Below are positions 45,136 through 52,786 of a stretch of DNA of 64,000 nt, one piece after another (positions within the stretch are counted from its first letter, which is position 1; each line of letters opens with the position of its first letter). This DNA is from an uncultured Lachnospiraceae bacterium (lineage in GTDB: Bacteria > Bacillota > Clostridia > Lachnospirales > Lachnospiraceae). Location of the stretch: positions 248,001-312,000 of the forward strand of contig CADBFZ010000003.1 of NCBI GenBank assembly GCA_902794095.1, in the 5' to 3' direction. The notes under the pieces are model-generated. The model made no database searches, was not told the DNA's origin, and saw only the letters and a list, made by a program, of their open reading frames with translations. A program made the translations under genes and the position numbers.

Positions 45136-46443
45136 ATGAAAAAACAGATCGTAGCGGGAATGTTAGCAATGTCAATGCTTGCAGGTTGTTCCGTAGCAGG
45201 CGGCCAGGGTGGAAATCCCGAAGATCACAGAAGCACAAGTGCAAGAAATGTAACAGCAGATGCTCCCGTGCTCAATATTGAAGCAGAAGATACCTCACTC
45301 GGAAACAGCGAGATCTCATCAATGTCAGCATCATCTCTTCAGCTTCTTCAGCAGGTTGCTGCAGCAGAAGGCGAAGGCAAGAATGTTCTTATCTCCCCCA
45401 CCTCAATGATGATGGCATTCGGAATGCTTGAAAACGGAGCTCGCGGTGAGACCCTTTCCCAGATTGAGAATGTTTTCGGATCTATTCCCGTTTCCGACAT
45501 GAATCCCATCATGTATTCAATGGCTCAGCGTTTCAACGAAGCAGAGGATGTAAACTGGAACGTAGCTAACTCCATCTGGTTCAAAGAAGACGGAAAGGTA
45601 GAGGTTGTTCCTGATTTTGCAACCGCAGTTAAGAATTACTACGGCGCAGATATCTGGATGGCACCCTTCGATCAGACCACTCTTGAAGATATCAACGGTT
45701 GGGTTAACGATCAGACCCGTGGAATGATCCCCGGAATTCTTGATGAGATCCCCGAAGATGCGCGTATGTATCTTATCAATGCCATGGCATTCGAAGGCGA
45801 GTGGATGTGTCAGTATGAGAAGTCAGACATCTATGAAGGTTCTCTTTTTACAAATTATGATGGTTCAACCACCGAAGTAACAATGCTTTACAGCACCGAG
45901 AATGAATACTTTAACATTGCAGGCGGAACCGGATTTATTCGTCCTTACAAAGGCGGTGAGTACTCATTCGTAGGAATTCTTCCTGAAGAGGGAACTTCCG
46001 TTGAAGAGTTCCTTGCAAAGCTTGCGGAAAACGGAGAAGATTTCGCAGATGTAATCAAGAATCCCGAGTATAGCTATGATAACGTAATCGTAAGAATTCC
46101 TGAGTTTTCAAGCGAGTACTTCGTAGAGATGAGCAGCATCCTTCAGGATATGGGAATGGAAGATGCATTTAACGCAGATATCGCAGATCTTAGCGGAATG
46201 GTCACTGCAGTCGATGATCCTGATTACAACGCTTACATCGGAAGAGTTCTTCACAAGACTTTCATCGATGTAAACAGAGAAGGTACAAGAGCTGCTGCGG
46301 TAACCGCAATCGAGACCCTGGATGCAGCATGTGCAATGCCCGAAGAGCAGGTATATGTATATCTTGATCGTCCTTTCGTATACGGAATCGTAGACAATGC
46401 TACCGGACTTCCCGTATTCCTCGGAACCATAAATCAGCTTTAA
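45136..46443 (+). CDS. Lipoprotein serpin (serine protease inhibitor)
   Basis: 435 residues. The signal peptide MKKQIVAGMLAMSMLAGC ends in the lipobox LAGC, giving a membrane-tethered protein. A linker of about 45 residues precedes a full serpin fold with NVLISPTSMMMAFGMLENGA and YLINAMAFEGEW. The hinge of the reactive loop reads REGTRAAAVTAIE, with small residues at P12-P9 as in inhibitory serpins. The loop continues ETLDAACAMPEEQV to the end strand DRPFVYGIVDNATGLPVFLG. Counting from the hinge puts P1 in the Asp-Ala-Ala-Cys-Ala stretch, suggesting an elastase-like target (inference; the loop is about five residues longer than alpha-1-antitrypsin). Own terminator. Confidence 0.93.
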   Translation: MKKQIVAGMLAMSMLAGCSVAGGQGGNPEDHRSTSARNVTADAPVLNIEAEDTSLGNSEISSMSASSLQLLQQVAAAEGEGKNVLISPTSMMMAFGMLENGARGETLSQIENVFGSIPVSDMNPIMYSMAQRFNEAEDVNWNVANSIWFKEDGKVEVVPDFATAVKNYYGADIWMAPFDQTTLEDINGWVNDQTRGMIPGILDEIPEDARMYLINAMAFEGEWMCQYEKSDIYEGSLFTNYDGSTTEVTMLYSTENEYFNIAGGTGFIRPYKGGEYSFVGILPEEGTSVEEFLAKLAENGEDFADVIKNPEYSYDNVIVRIPEFSSEYFVEMSSILQDMGMEDAFNADIADLSGMVTAVDDPDYNAYIGRVLHKTFIDVNREGTRAAAVTAIETLDAACAMPEEQVYVYLDRPFVYGIVDNATGLPVFLGTINQL

Positions 46444-46457
46444 TATGTCAGCCCGTC

Positions 46458-46498
46458 ACGGCGTCTGCGCTTCACCCCTGTGCGCAGGCGCCGTTTTT
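46458..46498 (+). terminator. Terminator after the serpin gene
   Basis: ACGGCGTCTGCGC (46458-46470) pairs with GCGCAGGCGCCGT (46482-46494) with one G-U pair; TTTTT follows. Confidence 0.93.
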
Positions 46499-46499
46499 A

Positions 46500-46527
46500 T
46501 TGACACTTTTCTCTTCCTTGGTAAAAT
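46500..46527 (+). promoter_or_regulatory. Promoter directly in front of the HAD gene
   Basis: TTGACA (46500-46505), 16-bp spacer, TAAAAT (46522-46527). The expected start (46534 or 46535) coincides with the ATG of the HAD gene at 46535. Confidence 0.7.
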
Positions 46528-46534
46528 ATCTGTT

Positions 46535-47347
46535 ATGAGCAAAAAGATATTTTTTTCCGATATGGATGGAACTCTTCTTACGAAAGAGAAGAAGATTTCA
46601 GAGAAAACAAAACAGGCACTTGATGAATTCACGGCAGCAGGGAATCATTTCGCGATATGCACCGGACGCGGACTTGATAATGTAATACCCGTAAGCAAAG
46701 AGTTGGGCTTAAATTACAAAGGAATGTATCTTATCTGTTATAACGGTGCGGAGATTTATGACGTTGATGCAGGCAAGGATATTTTCAGGATAGGCGTTCC
46801 CCGTAAGCTTATTCCGGGAATATTTGAAACCGCCGCGGAGTTCGGAATTCATGTACATACATATACTTCCGATTCACTTGTATCTCAGGAAAACGGAGAG
46901 GAGATGCAGTTTTACAACAGAGTTATCAAAAGACCTGTTGTTGTGACTGATGATATAGTCTCTGCACTTCCCAAAGATCCCTGCAAAGTAATCGCAATCG
47001 AACTTCACGATCTTGATAAGCTCGAGCGTTTCAGGCTTGCGATAATGGAGAAGTATTCGGATACCGTAACTACCGTATATTCCAATCCCAATTATCTTGA
47101 AATATTCATGAAGGAAGCAGGAAAAGGATCAGCGGTTGTACGGCTTGCAGAGCACTTAAACATTCCGATAGAAGATACCATTGCAGCGGGCGATGAGCAG
47201 AATGATATTTCAATGATCGAAGCTGCGGGAATCGGAGTAGCAATGAAGAACGCAGTTGATGCAGCGAAGAAAGCTGCGGATGTTATCACTGAATTTGATA
47301 ACGATCACGACGGACTTGAAGAGATAATAAAAGCAAATACCAAGTGA
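46535..47347 (+). CDS. HAD-IIB (Cof-type) phosphatase
   Basis: 270 residues from the ATG at 46535. A longer frame opening at 46445 runs through the serpin terminator and is not credible. HAD motif I is FFSDMDGTLLT (nucleophile Asp, DXDGT). The Cof-type cap region includes CYNGAEIYD, and motif IV is AAGDEQNDISMIEAAGIGVA. Such enzymes dephosphorylate sugar phosphates, phosphorylated cofactors or nucleotides; the substrate is unknown. No Shine-Dalgarno sequence lies before the ATG, and the promoter places transcription start at or next to it, so the mRNA may be leaderless. Confidence 0.88.
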   Translation: MSKKIFFSDMDGTLLTKEKKISEKTKQALDEFTAAGNHFAICTGRGLDNVIPVSKELGLNYKGMYLICYNGAEIYDVDAGKDIFRIGVPRKLIPGIFETAAEFGIHVHTYTSDSLVSQENGEEMQFYNRVIKRPVVVTDDIVSALPKDPCKVIAIELHDLDKLERFRLAIMEKYSDTVTTVYSNPNYLEIFMKEAGKGSAVVRLAEHLNIPIEDTIAAGDEQNDISMIEAAGIGVAMKNAVDAAKKAADVITEFDNDHDGLEEIIKANTK

Positions 47348-47376
47348 TTTCCCGGGAGGATTTCATATATGAAAAA

Positions 47377-47405
47377 GGGTCTGTGCCAAGGCACGGGCTC
47401 TTTTT
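47377..47405 (+). terminator. Terminator after the HAD gene
   Basis: GGGTCTGTGC (47377-47386), loop CAAG, GCACGGGCTC (47391-47400) with three G-U pairs, then TTTTT. Confidence 0.8.
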
Positions 47406-47421
47406 CTGTGCATATATACGT

Positions 47422-47438
47422 TATAAAAGAAATCTATA
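47422..47438. promoter_or_regulatory. MET-box-like LysR operator before metQNI
   Basis: TATAAAAGAAATCTATA: TATA ends 17 bp apart, inside a GTTATA-N9-TATAAC inverted repeat. Its centre is about 66 bp before the start predicted from the promoter at 47461-47489, the classical position for LysR-type activators. It shares its ends with the site at 50225-50241. Confidence 0.5.
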
Positions 47439-47460
47439 ACTGATAATAAATTATGAATAT

Positions 47461-47489
47461 TTTACAGCCGTGTTATATCGAGTGATAAT
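47461..47489 (+). promoter_or_regulatory. Promoter of metQNI
   Basis: TTTACA (47461-47466), 17-bp spacer, GATAAT (47484-47489); predicted start about 47496. A further inverted repeat, TAACAA/TTGTTA, covers 47497-47515. Confidence 0.55.
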
Positions 47490-47547
47490 CGGTGCATAAC
47501 AAATCATGATTGTTACATAGAAAATGATCACACGGAGGATAAATATT

Positions 47548-48459
47548 ATGAAAAAGAATTTGATCGGAAAAATCGTCAGCTTAGCAGCAACAACTGCACT
47601 TGCAGGAAGTCTTCTTGCAGGATGTGGAAATACAGCACAGGGAGGAAACGCTCCCGCTCCTTCAGAAGAAATTTCTGAACAGTCTGTTGAAATCACCGCA
47701 GCAGACGCAGGTGAAGAAGTAGAGTTTAAGGGAACCATCACCGTAGCAGCAAGCCAGACTCCTCATTCGGAGATTCTTGCAGAGGCTGCAAAGATCCTTA
47801 AAGAGCAGGGATGGGATCTTCAGGTAACCGTATTTGATGATTATGTACAGCCCAACAATGTAGTAGAAGCTGAGGAGTTTGATGCAAACTACTTCCAGCA
47901 CATTCCTTATCTTAATTCATTCAATGAGGAGCAGGGAACTCATCTTGTAAACGCAGGCGGAATTCACTACGAGCCTTTCGGAATCTATGCAGGAACCAAG
48001 GACAGCCTTGATGATATCGCGGACGGTGACGAGATCGCAATTCCCAATGACACCACAAACGAGGCAAGAGCACTTCTTCTCCTTCAGGACAACGGAATCA
48101 TCACCCTTAAGGAAGGCGCAGGCCTTACCGCAACCGTTAACGATATCGAGACTTACAATGTACAGGTTAAGATCATCGAGCTTGCAGCAGAGAGTGTTAA
48201 GGATGCTATTCCCGATGCGGCATTCGTAATCCTTAACGGAAACTATGCACTTGAGGCAGGACTTTCCGTAGGTCAGGATGCACTTGCTTATGAGTCAAAC
48301 GATTCAACTGCAGCTCAGACGTACGTTAATGTAATCGCTGTTAAGGAAGGTCATGAGAATGACGAAGGAATAGTTGCTCTTGTAGAAGTTCTTAAGTCAG
48401 ATGCAATCACCGAGTTCATCAACAGCACCTACGACGGGGCAGTAGTTCCTTTCAACTAA
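47548..48459 (+). CDS. metQ: Methionine ABC transporter substrate-binding lipoprotein
   Basis: 303 residues from the ATG at 47548 (CGGAGG seven bases before); upstream in-frame starts lack a ribosome site. The signal peptide ends in the lipobox LLAGC. The mature part is an NlpA/MetQ domain: TVAASQTPHSEILAEAAKIL, VFDDYVQPNNVVEAEEFDAN, YFQHIPYL, and IAIPNDTTNEARALLLLQ, all typical of MetQ. It captures methionine outside the membrane for MetNI, encoded next. Confidence 0.94.
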   Translation: MKKNLIGKIVSLAATTALAGSLLAGCGNTAQGGNAPAPSEEISEQSVEITAADAGEEVEFKGTITVAASQTPHSEILAEAAKILKEQGWDLQVTVFDDYVQPNNVVEAEEFDANYFQHIPYLNSFNEEQGTHLVNAGGIHYEPFGIYAGTKDSLDDIADGDEIAIPNDTTNEARALLLLQDNGIITLKEGAGLTATVNDIETYNVQVKIIELAAESVKDAIPDAAFVILNGNYALEAGLSVGQDALAYESNDSTAAQTYVNVIAVKEGHENDEGIVALVEVLKSDAITEFINSTYDGAVVPFN

Positions 48460-48494
48460 TGAATGTAGGTAACCGATCCTTATGAGGAGATATA

Positions 48495-49529
48495 ATGAGT
48501 AACATTATTGAAATCAAAAAACTGCATAAATCATTTATCTCCGATAAAGGAGAGGTGGAGGCTCTCCGCAATGTGAGCCTCGAGATAGCCAAGAACGACA
48601 TTTACGGTATCATAGGCCTTTCGGGAGCGGGTAAGTCCACTCTCGTCAGGTGTATGAACCTGCTCGAAAGACCAACTTCCGGGCAGGTGATCGTAAATGG
48701 AAAAGAACTGACAAAACTAAGCGACAAAGAACTCAGAAGCGAGCGCAGAAAGATCGGAATGATATTCCAGCATTTCAATCTGCTGATGCAAAGAAGCGTA
48801 CTGGACAATGTCGCTTTTCCTTTGGAGATAGCAGGTAAGTCTAAAAAGGAAGCACGTAAGAAAGCAGCAGAGTATCTTGAAGCTGTCGGATTATCGGAGA
48901 AAGCATCCGCATATCCCGCACAGTTATCCGGTGGACAAAAGCAGCGTGTTGCCATTGCAAGAGTCCTTGCTTCAAAACCGGAGATTCTTCTCTGCGATGA
49001 AGCAACAAGTGCACTTGATCCTCAGACCACCAAATCCATTCTGTCTCTGTTAAAAGAGATCAATGAGAAGTATGGCATCACTATAGTTGTCATCACTCAT
49101 GAGATGAGTGTGATTCAGGAAATCTGTAAACACGTTGCAGTTCTTGAACATGGTAATCTCGTTGAGAGCGGAACTACCGAGGAATTATTCAGGGCACCCA
49201 AAACACCTGAAGCTAAGAAACTCGTATTCAGCGGAAGTGAGCACATCCTTGAGATGACTTCCGAAAGAGTCGTAAGAGTAAGCTTCCATGGCGTGAGTGC
49301 ATATGAACCCACACTGGGTAATATAGTCCTCGAAACTAAAACACCCATTAACATACTATATGCCAACACAAGTACCGTTAACGGAAATGCGGAAGGCGAG
49401 ATGCTTCTTCAGCTTCCCTCCGATAACGAGAAGGCAGAACATATTATCAAGTATTTTAAAGAAAAAGGTTTGAATCCGGAGGAGGTGAATGCAAGTGTTA
49501 TCACAGCAGGAAATACTGATGATAATTGA
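48495..49529 (+). CDS. metN: Methionine ABC transporter ATP-binding protein
   Basis: 344 residues. Walker A is GLSGAGKSTLVRCMNLLERP (about residues 41-60); Q-loop FQHFNLL; ABC signature LSGGQKQRVAIARVLA (about residues 142-157); Walker B ILLCDEATSALDP; H-loop VITHEMSV. The C-terminal 85 or so residues are the ACT-like NIL domain that senses methionine and causes trans-inhibition. It sits 35 nt after metQ, and its end overlaps metI by 41 nt. Confidence 0.96.
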   Translation: MSNIIEIKKLHKSFISDKGEVEALRNVSLEIAKNDIYGIIGLSGAGKSTLVRCMNLLERPTSGQVIVNGKELTKLSDKELRSERRKIGMIFQHFNLLMQRSVLDNVAFPLEIAGKSKKEARKKAAEYLEAVGLSEKASAYPAQLSGGQKQRVAIARVLASKPEILLCDEATSALDPQTTKSILSLLKEINEKYGITIVVITHEMSVIQEICKHVAVLEHGNLVESGTTEELFRAPKTPEAKKLVFSGSEHILEMTSERVVRVSFHGVSAYEPTLGNIVLETKTPINILYANTSTVNGNAEGEMLLQLPSDNEKAEHIIKYFKEKGLNPEEVNASVITAGNTDDN

Positions 49530-50163
49530 GGGTCTCAGAGATACTCTTATCATTGTAGGCTTTTCAACTTTTTTCGGATATGTTCTCGGGCTTCCTCTCG
49601 GAATAATACTTGCTGTTACAGATAAGGATGGAATTAAACCGAATCTGATCGTATATAAGACACTCGACCTTGTGACGAATATACTCAGGAGTTTTCCTTT
49701 TATTATCCTGTTGGTAGTTCTTATACCGGTGACGAGAGCAATCGTTGGTAAGAGTTACGGAATAGGTGCAACGATTGTGCCTCTTGTTTTCGCAGCAGCT
49801 CCGTTTATCGGAAGAATGGTTGAGAGTTCGCTTAAGGAAGTTGATAAAGGGGTTATAGAAGCGGCACAGAGCCTTGGAGCAGGAAATGTAACCATAATCT
49901 TTAAGGTGCTTATTGAGGAAGCAAGAACTTCACTTCTTGTGGGAGCAACAATAGCTTTCGGAACAATCCTCGGATATTCTGCAATGGCAGGTGCTGTAGG
50001 CGGAGGCGGACTCGGAAGCATAGCCATACGATACGGCTATAACAGATTCCAGCCACAGATCCTTTGGCCCTCGGTAATAATACTTATCTTACTGGTACAG
50101 TTATTCCAGATGATAGGAATGAGGATGTCTAATAAACTGGACAGAAGAAAAAAAGGAAGGTAA
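49489..50163 (+). CDS. metI: Methionine ABC transporter permease
   Basis: 224 residues with five membrane helices. The EAA-like loop is EAAQSLGAGNVTIIFKVLIE (about residues 124-143) and SAMAGAVGGGGLGSIAIRYG is the conserved MetI region. The start at 49489 follows GGAGGAGG but overlaps metN by 41 nt; a GTG at 49495 is possible. With MetN it forms the methionine channel. The stop codon lies inside the terminator hairpin. Confidence 0.95.
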   Translation: MQVLSQQEILMIIEGLRDTLIIVGFSTFFGYVLGLPLGIILAVTDKDGIKPNLIVYKTLDLVTNILRSFPFIILLVVLIPVTRAIVGKSYGIGATIVPLVFAAAPFIGRMVESSLKEVDKGVIEAAQSLGAGNVTIIFKVLIEEARTSLLVGATIAFGTILGYSAMAGAVGGGGLGSIAIRYGYNRFQPQILWPSVIILILLVQLFQMIGMRMSNKLDRRKKGR

Positions 50164-50178
50164 AAGCCTTCCTTTTTT
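50151..50178 (+). terminator. Terminator of metQNI, overlapping the metI stop codon
   Basis: AAAAGGAAGG (50151-50160) pairs with CCTTCCTTTT (50167-50176) over a 6-nt loop holding the stop codon. Confidence 0.88.
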
Positions 50179-50224
50179 GTGCATAAAAAAAGCTGAAACA
50201 CCGATGAAATCTGAAATGTAATGC

Positions 50225-50241
50225 TATAGTTTCCACCTATA
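50225..50241. promoter_or_regulatory. MET-box-like LysR operator before metY
   Basis: TATAGTTTCCACCTATA, inside a perfect 8-bp inverted repeat TGCTATAG/CTATAGCA (50222-50244). It agrees at 15 of 17 positions with the streptococcal MET-box as I recall it (TATAGTTTSAAACTATA, bound by the LysR-type MtaR). A weak promoter TATACA (50264)-17-TATCTT (50287) would put its centre near -66. Confidence 0.6.
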
Positions 50242-50370
50242 GCAGGCTCTTGATTTTATGAATTATACAGGAGTTTGAAATAGGTGTATCTTAACATCAT
50301 CAAACAAAACAACACTTCCTCACAGCAGTGAGGATGAAAGACGAAAGACGATTTCAGGAGGTGCACGAGT

Positions 50371-51666
50371 ATGAGCAATCACGAATTTAAATTTGAAACC
50401 AGACAGCTTCATGTAGGACAGGAGCAGGCAGATCCCGTAACCGATTCCAGAGCGGTTCCCATTTACCAGACTACCTCCTATGTATTCCACTCAGCTCAGC
50501 ATGCAGCTGACAGATTCAATCTCAGAGATGCAGGTAATATCTACGGAAGACTCACCAATTCAACTCAGGGCGTTCTTGAAGAGAGAGTTGCAAGCCTTGA
50601 AGGCGGAGTCGCAGCTCTGGCACTTGCATCCGGTGCAGCAGCAGTAACTTATTCAATCCTTGCAGTCGCAGGCGCAGGCGATAATATCGTAGCACAGAAC
50701 AGCATATACGGCGGCAGCTACAACCTCCTTGATAACACGCTTCCTACCTACGGCATTGATACCAAGTTTGTTAACATCCATGATCATGCAGCAGTTGCCG
50801 CCGCTGTTGATGAGAAGACCAAGGCAATCTTCATCGAGACACTCGGAAATCCCGGATCGGACATTCCCGATATCGAGAAGATTGCAGAGATCGCACACTC
50901 ACATAAGATTCCTCTTATTATAGATAATACCTTCGGAACTCCTTATCTCATCCGTCCTCTTGAGCACGGTGCAGACATCGTAGTTCACTCCGCTACCAAG
51001 TTCATCGGCGGACACGGAACCACCCTCGGTGGAATCATCGTAGACGGCGGCAAGTTCGACTGGGCAGCTTCAGGAAAGTTCCCCAGATTCACCGAGCCCA
51101 ACCCCAGCTATCACGGAGTATCATTTGTCGGAGCTGTAGGACCTGCAGCATATGTAACCTACATCAGAGCAATTCTTCTCCGTGACACCGGAGCAGCAAT
51201 TTCTCCCTTCAATGCATGGGCACTTATTCAGGGACTTGAGACTCTTTCACTCAGACTCGACCGTCATGTAGAGAACACCAAGAAGGTAGTTGAGTTCCTT
51301 GCAAATCACCCTCTTGTTACCAAAGTAAGCCATCCTTTACTTAAAGATCACCCCCAGCACGATCTTTACGAGAAGTACTTCCCTAACGGCGGCGGTTCTA
51401 TTTTTACCTTCGATATCAAGGGAGGCCAGAAAGAGGCATACGCATTTATCGATGGACTTAAGATTTTCTCACTTCTTGCAAACGTTGCAGATGTAAAGAG
51501 CCTTGTAATCCATCCTTATGACACCACTCACGCAGAGATGACTCCCGAACAGCTCGCAGAAGCAGGCATCAGCCAGGCAACCATCCGTCTTTCCATCGGA
51601 ACCGAGCACATCGATGATATCATCTGGGATCTTGAACAGGGCTTTGAAGCCGTAAAGGCTCTCTAA
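50371..51666 (+). CDS. metY: O-acetylhomoserine sulfhydrylase
   Basis: 431 residues, the length typical of O-acetylhomoserine aminocarboxypropyltransferase rather than the shorter MetB/MetC. It opens [20 protein letters not shown] and [12 protein letters not shown]. The PLP lysine is K210 in [20 protein letters not shown]. The C-terminal [20 protein letters not shown] is characteristic. The cytosolic enzyme makes homocysteine from O-acetylhomoserine and sulfide. TCAGGAGG precedes the ATG. It lies between the methionine importer and cysteine synthase, with a MET-box-like site upstream. Confidence 0.95.
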   Translation: MSNHEFKFETRQLHVGQEQADPVTDSRAVPIYQTTSYVFHSAQHAADRFNLRDAGNIYGRLTNSTQGVLEERVASLEGGVAALALASGAAAVTYSILAVAGAGDNIVAQNSIYGGSYNLLDNTLPTYGIDTKFVNIHDHAAVAAAVDEKTKAIFIETLGNPGSDIPDIEKIAEIAHSHKIPLIIDNTFGTPYLIRPLEHGADIVVHSATKFIGGHGTTLGGIIVDGGKFDWAASGKFPRFTEPNPSYHGVSFVGAVGPAAYVTYIRAILLRDTGAAISPFNAWALIQGLETLSLRLDRHVENTKKVVEFLANHPLVTKVSHPLLKDHPQHDLYEKYFPNGGGSIFTFDIKGGQKEAYAFIDGLKIFSLLANVADVKSLVIHPYDTTHAEMTPEQLAEAGISQATIRLSIGTEHIDDIIWDLEQGFEAVKAL

Positions 51667-51686
51667 GTTTTTGGAGGAGGAAGAGT

Positions 51687-51780
51687 ATGTTTACAAGTGG
51701 TTTTCGATGTAGTACAACAATCTAAGAATAGAAACTACGACCTCGCAAAATATATTAAGGATAATAAATGGATCGAATGA
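51687..51780 (+). other. Possible small ORF with a disrupted reading frame between metY and cysK
   Basis: GGAGGAGG (51673-51680) stands six bases before an ATG at 51687, but that frame stops after 12 codons. The adjacent frame reads a protein-like sequence, VVFDVVQQSKNRNYDLAK followed by YIKDNKWIE, to a stop at 51778-51780. Joining the ATG to it needs the loss of one T near 51690. Without a frame change a GTG at 51697 would give 27 residues but is 16 nt from the ribosome site. It could be a broken small gene, an indel, or chance. Confidence 0.3.
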
Positions 51781-51798
51781 TCCGGTAAGGAGATAACT

Positions 51799-52731
51799 AT
51801 GGCTAAGATTTATAAAAGTGCAATTGAACTGATCGGAAATACTCCCCTTTTGGAGCTTACTCATATCGAGAAAAAATATGACCTAAAGGCAAGACTTCTT
51901 GCAAAGGTTGAGTACTTTAACCCCGCAGGATCCGTTAAGGACAGAATCGCTAAGGAGATGATCGAAGCAGCAGAGGCTGACGGCAGCTTGAAGCCCGGCG
52001 CAACCATCATCGAGCCCACTTCAGGAAACACCGGTATCGGACTTGCTGCAATCGCAGCTGCAAAGGGATATAAGATCATCATTGTTCTTCCGGAGACCAT
52101 GAGTGTAGAGCGCAGAAACATCATCAAGGCATATGGTGCCGAGATTGTTCTTACCGAAGGATCCAAGGGTATGAAGGGCGCTATTGCGAAGGCTAACGAG
52201 CTTCACGAGCAGATCGAAAACAGCTTTATTCCCGCACAGTTCGATAATCCTGCTAACCCTCGCGCTCATTACAAGACCACAGGCCCCGAGATCTGGAACG
52301 ATACCGACGGAGAAGTTGATGTATTCATCGCAGGCGTAGGAACCGGCGGAACCCTCAGCGGTGTAGGTAAGTTCCTCAAGGAAAAGAAATCAGACGTTAA
52401 GATCATCGCTGTTGAGCCCGCATCTTCACCCGTTCTTTCAACAGGAACCGCAGGCGCACATAAGATCCAGGGTATCGGTGCCGGATTTGTTCCCAACACT
52501 CTTGATACCGGAATCTATGATGAGATCATTACCATCGAAAATGAAGTTGCATTTGAAGGCGGTAAGGAAATTTCCAGAGAAGAAGGATTCCAGGTCGGTA
52601 TCTCTTCAGGCGCTGCACTTAAGGCAGGCATTCAGGTTGCTCAGCGTCCCGAGTTTGCAGGAAAGACCGTAGTTGTACTTCTTCCCGACAGCGGAGACAG
52701 ATATTACTCAACCGACCTTTTCACCAACTGA
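51799..52731 (+). CDS. cysK: Cysteine synthase A (O-acetylserine sulfhydrylase)
   Basis: 310 residues, normal for CysK. The PLP lysine is K47 in NPAGSVKDRIAKEM. The substrate loop PTSGNTGIGLA (about residues 74-84) and the phosphate-binding GVGTGGTLSGVG (about 179-190) are intact, and GISSGAALKAG lies near the C-terminus. It makes cysteine from O-acetylserine and sulfide in the cytosol. AAGGAG precedes the ATG. It completes the sulfur block; a bidirectional terminator separates it from the convergent regulator gene. Confidence 0.96.
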   Translation: MAKIYKSAIELIGNTPLLELTHIEKKYDLKARLLAKVEYFNPAGSVKDRIAKEMIEAAEADGSLKPGATIIEPTSGNTGIGLAAIAAAKGYKIIIVLPETMSVERRNIIKAYGAEIVLTEGSKGMKGAIAKANELHEQIENSFIPAQFDNPANPRAHYKTTGPEIWNDTDGEVDVFIAGVGTGGTLSGVGKFLKEKKSDVKIIAVEPASSPVLSTGTAGAHKIQGIGAGFVPNTLDTGIYDEIITIENEVAFEGGKEISREEGFQVGISSGAALKAGIQVAQRPEFAGKTVVVLLPDSGDRYYSTDLFTN

Positions 52732-52745
52732 TTAATAGAGAATCA

Positions 52746-52778
52746 AAAATGCACGCCTCATTCGGCGTGCATTTTTTG
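52746..52778. terminator. Bidirectional terminator between cysK and the double-HTH gene
   Basis: AAAATGCACGCC (52746-52757) pairs with GGCGTGCATTTT (52764-52775). T-runs on both strands flank the stem, so it can end transcripts from both sides. Confidence 0.92.
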
Positions 52779-52786
52779 TTTGTTCT

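Noticed and set aside
46445-46534. N-terminal extension of the HAD protein
   Set aside because: It would be encoded by the serpin terminator and the promoter; the HAD fold starts right after the ATG at 46535.
47369-47443. 24-codon ORF with ribosome site (GGGAGGA) and ATG after the HAD gene
   Set aside because: Its codons run straight through the terminator hairpin at 47377-47405, so an mRNA covering it would end inside it; no protein-like composition.
50164-50370. S-box (SAM-I) riboswitch before metY
   Set aside because: Searched by eye because it is usual for this gene, but the conserved core (AGA-GAGGTGGAGGGACTGG and GATGAAACC-CGGCAACC) is absent and there is no terminator in the leader.
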